Shown: positions 59,879 through 64,000 of the stretch, piece by piece
How positions within the stretch are numbered: position 1 is the stretch's first letter
Layout of the letters: each line of letters opens with the position of its first letter
NCBI RefSeq assembly: GCF_003478995.1
Contig: NZ_QUGI01000004.1
Span: forward strand, 268,293-332,292
Reading direction: 5' to 3'
Origin: Pseudoflavonifractor sp. AF19-9AC
Lineage (GTDB): Bacteria > Bacillota > Clostridia > Oscillospirales > Oscillospiraceae
Length of the DNA: 64,000 bases
Notes under the pieces: generated by a model
Databases searched by the model: none
What the model saw: the letters and a program-made list of their open reading frames with translations, nothing else
What the model was told of the DNA's origin: nothing
Made by a program: the position numbers and the translations under genes

Positions 59879-60088
59879 ATGCCAACCTATCAATTACAAA
59901 TTAAACAGATTGTGGACTACCCACGCTGCCGGATCTACCGGCAGTTCGTCCGCTTTCCGATGGAGGGCCGGATCATTCGCGTAAGTGGAGGCTTCGGCCT
60001 TTTTTGCGGCACTTTTGATTGTTACGCATTACAAGTTAGATCCCTTTTCGGGCTGCTGCCGGGAAGGTTTACTACACCGCGCGCATGA
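59879..60088 (+). pseudogene. Decayed conjugative-element gene, 5' remnant
   Basis: An open frame of 69 codons starting MPTYQLQIKQIVDYPRCRIY after AAGGAG. I recall this start (IVDYPRCRIYRQF) from a much longer protein commonly carried by Firmicute conjugative elements. Here the similarity fades after about 45 residues, the frame stops, and the following 100 bases hold no continuation. It marks the left part of the mobile element. Confidence 0.5.
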
Positions 60089-60198
60089 ACAGTACTTGCT
60101 GCGCTTTGGGCTTGCTCTTCTGTACGGAAACTAGCAGGTCGCCACTTTTGAACCTACACTCCCTCCCTTGATGGTGAATTGAACAAGGAGGTCTTACC

Positions 60199-60753
60199 AT
60201 GAAAAAATTTGTTGAAAAAGATGTCACAGAGAATCCTCTGTACCATGATACCTGGAAACTGCTGAAAAAATACCGCGATGTGGTTTGGAGCTTGGAGATT
60301 TCCGTCCAGCATGTGCGGGCCAAGTTCGAGATTGAATACGGCACCTCCATCGAAGAATTTCTGGATTCCGTTTATCTTGCCGGCGCTGACCTGAACGGGA
60401 GCAACATTGAGCACCATGCCAAGTGCATTGAGCGCAGCCACAAGATGCTAAAGCTCGTGGATTCAGCAGTCGAATTGCTCCGTACCCGGCACAAGAACGG
60501 CGAGGCATATTACTGGCTGCTGTACTACTCCTTCCTCTCCCCTCAGCAGCTGAAGAATGTGGAGGAAATCATCGAAAACCTGCGTCCGCACATCCGGGAC
60601 ATCTCCTTCCGCACCTACTACCGCAAGCGGCGGGAGGCCATTGACGCCCTTAGTTCAGTGCTGTGGGGCTACACCTCTAAGGACAGTCTGGATGTGCTGG
60701 AACACTTCTTCCCGGGCACAAAGCCTGCCGGGAATCGCGCAGACAACCGCTAA
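60199..60753 (+). CDS. Sigma-like / DUF1492-type element protein
   Basis: A 184-residue cytoplasmic protein, largely helical. Sequence MKKFVEKDVTENPLYHDTWK, SPQQLKNVEEIIENLRPHIR and ISFRTYYRKRREAIDALSSV fits the sigma-like proteins of Firmicute conjugative elements and prophages (ArpU/DUF1492 type) with a region-4-like helix pair at the C-terminus. GGAGG precedes ATG. It likely regulates genes of the element, most of which have been lost here. Confidence 0.8.
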   Translation: MKKFVEKDVTENPLYHDTWKLLKKYRDVVWSLEISVQHVRAKFEIEYGTSIEEFLDSVYLAGADLNGSNIEHHAKCIERSHKMLKLVDSAVELLRTRHKNGEAYYWLLYYSFLSPQQLKNVEEIIENLRPHIRDISFRTYYRKRREAIDALSSVLWGYTSKDSLDVLEHFFPGTKPAGNRADNR

Positions 60754-60843
60754 CTTAGAGCTAATTTGATTCGCGTCCCCAAAATATATTTAGCAGCGCC
60801 TGTGGAGTGACAATTCGCTGCTCCACAGGCTTGTTTTTTCTCA

Positions 60844-60871
60844 TTGACCTTTTGGGGTTATACATTATATA
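60844..60871 (+). promoter_or_regulatory. Possible upstream promoter of the ATPase gene
   Basis: TTGACC, 16-base spacer, TATATA in a very AT-rich stretch. Confidence 0.5.
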
Positions 60872-60930
60872 TTTTTCCATAACAAGTTGTTTTTTAGTTC
60901 TCCCGTCTAAGATTTTATCTTTTGTTTGCG

Positions 60931-60959
60931 TTGTTTTTTCACAAAAAGCGGATTATAAT
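60931..60959 (+). promoter_or_regulatory. Promoter of the RloA-like ATPase
   Basis: TTGTTT, 17-base spacer, TATAAT, about 30 bases before the start codon. Confidence 0.65.
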
Positions 60960-60989
60960 AGATAAAACCTTGGTATTGGGATGTTGCTT

Positions 60990-62186
60990 ATGCTGATTCA
61001 ATTTAGTGTAGAGAATTTTCTATCTATCAAAGAAAAAGTTGTACTATCCCTGCTGGCCAGCAAGGATAATGCGCATCCAAATCATCTTATCGCGGATGAA
61101 ACCAAACGCTATTTGAAGTCTGCTGTCATTTATGGGGCCAATGCTTCAGGGAAGTCCAATGTTCTGAACGCATTCTGCTTTATGGCAAACTATGTACTGA
61201 CTTCACATAACCAGCAGATCCATAAGGCCATTGATCGTTCACCCTTCAAGTTTGATCAGGAAACACCCACGCGCCCCAGCAGCTTTGAGGTCATCTTTAC
61301 TACCAAAGGCATTCGATATGCGTATGGCTTTTCTGTAACAGATAGGGCTGTTACAGAAGAATACCTATATTACTATCCGAACGGCATAAAGGCGCTTATT
61401 TTTGAGCGAAAAAACACCAAAGATTTTCGTTTTACGGTGGATATAGATGAGCAAAACACGCTCAAGGAGCGCACCTCTGCGAACAAGCTCTACCTGTCGG
61501 TTGCATCAAACTGGAGTTATACCAAAGTGATCCCGGTTTTGGAGTGGGTTGCTTCCTGCCAAATCATCACGAAGAATTCCGTGGCGGATGCTTACAGGCT
61601 TGAGGCAGAACAGCTGAAAGATGCTGATTACCGACGTGCGATCGCCTCTATGCTGCGTGCTGCAGGTTTTGGGATACAGGCTCTGCAAATGCGCGATTCA
61701 GGTCCTGCTCTCTCTCAACACAGTGACATCTTTACAAATATCGAGGCCATTCACACGGTACGAGACACTAACGGGAATACATTTGCCTACGCGTTAAATA
61801 TGGCAGAGGAATCCGACGGCACCAACAGTTATTTCAAACTGATCGGCGTTGTGAAAAAGACTTTAGACCATGGAACGCTTCTTGTGGCTGATGAGATGGA
61901 CGCACACCTGCATCCTCTTTTGGCTAGGCATCTGGTTTCCCTATTTGACAGCACAGAATTTAATCCCAAAGGTGCTCAGTTGATTTTCACATCTCACTGC
62001 ATCAATCTTCTTGATCTGGATTTGTTGAGAAAAGATCAAATTTGGTTCACTGAAAAAGATGAACGGACGGTTGCCACCGATTTGTTCTCCCTTTACGATT
62101 TTTCCGTTCGCAAAGATACGAAAGTAGAGAAGGGATATTTAATCGGTCGTTTTGGTGCGATTCCCTTTATCAAGGGAGGGCTATAA
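60990..62186 (+). CDS. AAA15-family (RloA/AbiLi-like) ATPase
   Basis: A 398-residue SMC/OLD-type ATPase. It begins LIQFSVENFLSIKEKVVLSL, the typical start of this group, with Walker A GANASGKS at residues 49-56. Walker B LLVADEMDAHLHP is near 305, and ISTH-like FTSHCINLLDLDLLRKDQ follows. In restriction-linked and abortive-infection systems such an ATPase is followed by a second gene (rloB or similar), which is missing here. Codon use is AT-richer than the host. ATG at 60990 is preferred over 60981; the ribosome site is weak. Confidence 0.85.
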   Translation: MLIQFSVENFLSIKEKVVLSLLASKDNAHPNHLIADETKRYLKSAVIYGANASGKSNVLNAFCFMANYVLTSHNQQIHKAIDRSPFKFDQETPTRPSSFEVIFTTKGIRYAYGFSVTDRAVTEEYLYYYPNGIKALIFERKNTKDFRFTVDIDEQNTLKERTSANKLYLSVASNWSYTKVIPVLEWVASCQIITKNSVADAYRLEAEQLKDADYRRAIASMLRAAGFGIQALQMRDSGPALSQHSDIFTNIEAIHTVRDTNGNTFAYALNMAEESDGTNSYFKLIGVVKKTLDHGTLLVADEMDAHLHPLLARHLVSLFDSTEFNPKGAQLIFTSHCINLLDLDLLRKDQIWFTEKDERTVATDLFSLYDFSVRKDTKVEKGYLIGRFGAIPFIKGGL

Positions 62187-62233
62187 AATAGCACGCGGAC
62201 AGCAACGCAAAAATCGAAAACCTGCGATACAGA
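62187..62233 (+). pseudogene. Possible remnant of the ATPase's partner gene
   Basis: GGGAGGG at the end of the ATPase gene is followed at translation distance by ATA instead of ATG, then codons reading ARGQQRKNRKPAIQR, a basic start like that of RloB-type proteins. The frame then runs into a terminator hairpin and stops. It would represent a second gene lost by deletion and start-codon mutation. Confidence 0.35.
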
Positions 62234-62269
62234 GGCCCCATGAGATCAGAAAATCTCATGGGGCCTTTT
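62234..62269 (+). terminator. Terminator after the ATPase gene
   Basis: GGCCCCATGAGAT, loop CAGAAA, ATCTCATGGGGCC, then TTTT. A 13-bp perfect stem. Confidence 0.88.
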
Positions 62270-62489
62270 CAGCTGGCTTCAAGATTTCCACCTAAATCCA
62301 TGCCATGGATGAGTATTCTCAGCCATGGTCGCTGTACTCTCTTCTCCATCTGTGATATGTTTGACTTGTTAGAGAATGAACTTTTTATTCAATCAGATTT
62401 TTCTTTCCTTGCTGCAGAATTTTCAGAAGTTTTTCCTATTTACTGGTTGAAGTAATCATTCCAGTCTTACTACAATCAGGAGGTACTTT
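62270..62489. other. Intergenic region before the integrase
   Basis: A 71-codon open frame begins inside the terminator hairpin but has no ribosome site and no coding look. Nothing else recognised, except AGGAGG before the integrase start. Confidence 0.5.
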
Positions 62490-63713
62490 ATGGCAAAAGT
62501 CAGAAAAGATAAACGTGGACGCAACCTTCACAAAGGAGAATACCAGCGCCCGGACGGGCGCTATGCCTACGCGTACAGATACAATGGAAAACGGGTGTTT
62601 ATCTATGATACGGATCTCGCCAGCCTAAGGAAGAAAGAACAGCAGATCCAGGCTGATTTGATAGACGGAATCCGGACATATGAGAGTTCCCGGCTCACAT
62701 TAAACGATCTCTTCCAGGTATATATGGAAACAAAGACCAATTTGAAAGAATCTACGGAATCCAACTACCGCTATCTCTGGGAGCACTATATTCAACACGA
62801 ACCTATAACAGAAAAAGCGCTCTCCAAAATCCATAAAAGCGATGTCAAATTGCTGTACGCTAAATTGCTGCAGGAGGGGTTTGCTTCCAATTCCTTGGAA
62901 AGCATCAACAATCTGATCCATCCGGTTTTAGAGCTTGCTGTGGATGACGATTTGATCCGCAAAAATCCAAGCAACGGTGTCTACCGCGAGATGAAAACAA
63001 ACGCTCCTGTGCAGCGTATCGTTCTCACTTCGGAACAGGCAAAGCACTTTCTCCAATACATAGAATCCTCGCCACAGTACTGCAGCTGGTTACCGCTTTT
63101 TGTAACCCTGTTAGGCACCGGGATGCGGGCATCCGAATGTACCGGTCTGGTGTGGGATAATATCGATTTTGAAAATAACTGTATCCATGTGGATCATGCC
63201 CTGATCTACCGCTCCATTCACGGGAATGCGAAGTGGTATATATCCACGCTTAAAACCAGAAACTCGGTACGTACGATTCCTATGATTTTCGCTGTTGCCC
63301 AGCAACTGCCCCTTCTTTATGAGAAGCATATCGGCAAGCATGCAAAGCCGGGCCCCACATTGGATGGATACCATGACTTCGTGTTTCTCAATCGGTTTGG
63401 TCAGTTGATTAATGCTCACGGGATCGACCGCGCTATTGAGCGCATTCGCACAAGTTATAATGACGTGGAATCCACGCGGGCAAAAGAATGCAACCGCAAA
63501 CCAGATCTGCTTCCGCATTCTACCGCCCACTGCTTACGCCATACTTTTTGCACAAGGCTATGTGAGTGCGAAAAGGACCTTGCTGTAATCCAGCATTTGA
63601 TGGGACATTCTGATATTGAGACAACATTGACCGTCTATGACCATGTTTCTCCGAACCGGTTAAGAAAAGCAATAAATTCGTTAGATCAGGCACAGAAACT
63701 TGGCCTCCTATAA
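62490..63713 (+). CDS. Tyrosine site-specific integrase (Tn916 Int type)
   Basis: A 407-residue integrase. An AP2-like arm-binding domain (residues 1-60, GEYQRPDGRYAYAYRYNGKR) and a SAM-like core-binding domain (70-170) precede the catalytic domain. The catalytic residues are Arg213 (GTGMRASE), His347 and Arg350 (HCLRHTF), His373 (LMGHSD) and Tyr383 (VYDHV). All are present, so the enzyme is probably active. AGGAGG precedes ATG. A broken excisionase gene lies just downstream. Confidence 0.95.
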   Translation: MAKVRKDKRGRNLHKGEYQRPDGRYAYAYRYNGKRVFIYDTDLASLRKKEQQIQADLIDGIRTYESSRLTLNDLFQVYMETKTNLKESTESNYRYLWEHYIQHEPITEKALSKIHKSDVKLLYAKLLQEGFASNSLESINNLIHPVLELAVDDDLIRKNPSNGVYREMKTNAPVQRIVLTSEQAKHFLQYIESSPQYCSWLPLFVTLLGTGMRASECTGLVWDNIDFENNCIHVDHALIYRSIHGNAKWYISTLKTRNSVRTIPMIFAVAQQLPLLYEKHIGKHAKPGPTLDGYHDFVFLNRFGQLINAHGIDRAIERIRTSYNDVESTRAKECNRKPDLLPHSTAHCLRHTFCTRLCECEKDLAVIQHLMGHSDIETTLTVYDHVSPNRLRKAINSLDQAQKLGLL

Positions 63714-63808
63714 CGTGTGTTTACAGGTGCTGGAACAAAATGAACTCCTTAATATAAAGGGCCTCCAGAAAGCACTTCAAAATCGCATTAGCAAAGGGAG
63801 ACAGTTTT
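63714..63808. other. Gap between integrase and excisionase remnant
   Basis: No gene. GGGAG near its end is the ribosome site of the following excisionase-like ORF. No clear direct repeat with the left side was seen by eye. Confidence 0.4.
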
Positions 63809-63958
63809 ATGAGCACCAACGAAAAAGGGATGCCCCAAAGCAGAACGTACACTGTGAATGACATCGCAGTCATTCTCAGTATCGGCCGCGGCTCGGCCTA
63901 TAAACTCGCCAATTTCGGATTGTTGAAGCCGATCCGTATCGGCAACATGATAAGGTAG
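63809..63958 (+). pseudogene. Excisionase (Xis)-like gene, broken
   Basis: A 49-codon ORF. TYTVNDIAVILSIGRGSAYK is the MerR-like winged helix of small excisionases, and LLKPIRIGNMIR is the usual start of the wing. A stop codon follows immediately. In the next frame the sequence reads VE, a stop, then VSQIEKWIKRDM, which looks like the missing end. A frameshift and a nonsense change are therefore both likely; the 3' end is close to the window edge. Confidence 0.65.
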
Positions 63959-64000
63959 AATAAGTTTCGCAAATTGAAAAGTGGATAAAAAGAGACATGG

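Noticed and set aside
62240..62455. A 71-codon open frame between the ATPase and the integrase
   Set aside because: It starts inside a terminator hairpin, has no ribosome site, and its product has no coherent pattern.

Overview
The window looks like a chromosomal segment of a spore-forming anaerobic Firmicute of the Oscillospirales (Flavonifractor / Pseudoflavonifractor / Lawsonibacter-like). The evidence is GC-rich, strongly C/G-ending codons; strong AGGAGG ribosome sites; sporulation genes (ylbJ, yqfC, yqfD); a T-box leuA leader; Gram-positive housekeeping genes (rbgA, mutS2, addB, ptsH with both His15 and Ser46); an electron-bifurcating NfnAB pair; a biotin-dependent oxaloacetate decarboxylase/pyruvate carboxylase alpha subunit; and a phosphoketolase. 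The genus is inference. No rRNA, tRNA, CRISPR array or complete insertion sequence was seen.

Layout. 1-4.4 kb (minus): 5' part of a small EamA-type transporter gene, pyridoxamine kinase, addB. 4.6-7.1 kb (plus): a two-component system. 7.2-13.1 kb (minus): guaB, an acyl-ACP thioesterase, a zinc-ribbon protein, a small Cys-containing protein, phoH, yqfD, yqfC. 13.2-16.7 kb (minus): a tightly packed run of small uncharacterised membrane proteins and lipoproteins ending in an Xre regulator / DUF2975 pair. 16.9-19.7 kb (minus): YgjP-type metalloprotease, YkuE-type phosphoesterase, an ECF sigma factor with a probable anti-sigma partner. 19.7-21.2 kb (plus): ylbJ and a small Cys-rich protein. 21.2-29.8 kb (minus): ATPase, nfnB-nfnA, 5'-nucleotidase, rfbA, oadA. 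30.0-30.5 kb (minus): a tiny transcription unit with a near-consensus sigma-A promoter and two small ORFs. 31.2-37.7 kb (plus): T-box-leuA, phosphoketolase, then an unclassified structured leader driving an ECF-transporter S component and a two-domain kinase. 37.8-40.5 kb: Fe-S aldo/keto reductase, DUF3842, a DUF6774-like small gene, patatin. 40.6-43.0 kb (plus): cysK and an S-layer-homology protein. 43.1-58.8 kb (minus): coaD-rsmD, uvrC, ptsH, mutS2, MATE pump, yraN-rnhB-rbgA-rplS, a polytopic membrane protein, Nif3-like, trmK, flavodoxin-like reductase, DUF1858, YczE-like protein and MarR regulator. 59.0-59.6 kb (minus): tRNA-binding-domain protein with a long structured leader.

59.8-64.0 kb is a visibly AT-richer, plus-strand integrated element. 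It holds a decayed conjugative-element gene, a sigma-like element protein, an AAA15 (RloA-like) ATPase whose usual second gene appears lost, a tyrosine integrase, and an excisionase gene broken by a stop. It looks like a decaying genomic island carrying what was probably a phage-defence cargo.

Central-metabolism themes connect several genes. NfnAB couples NADH, NADPH and ferredoxin. The biotin enzyme and phosphoketolase feed C3/C4 and acetyl-phosphate metabolism. LeuA is under tRNA-sensing control. The most promising undescribed items are the small-peptide unit at 30.0-30.5 kb, the orphan leader at 36.0-36.1 kb with its transporter/kinase pair, and the packed cluster at 13.2-16.1 kb.
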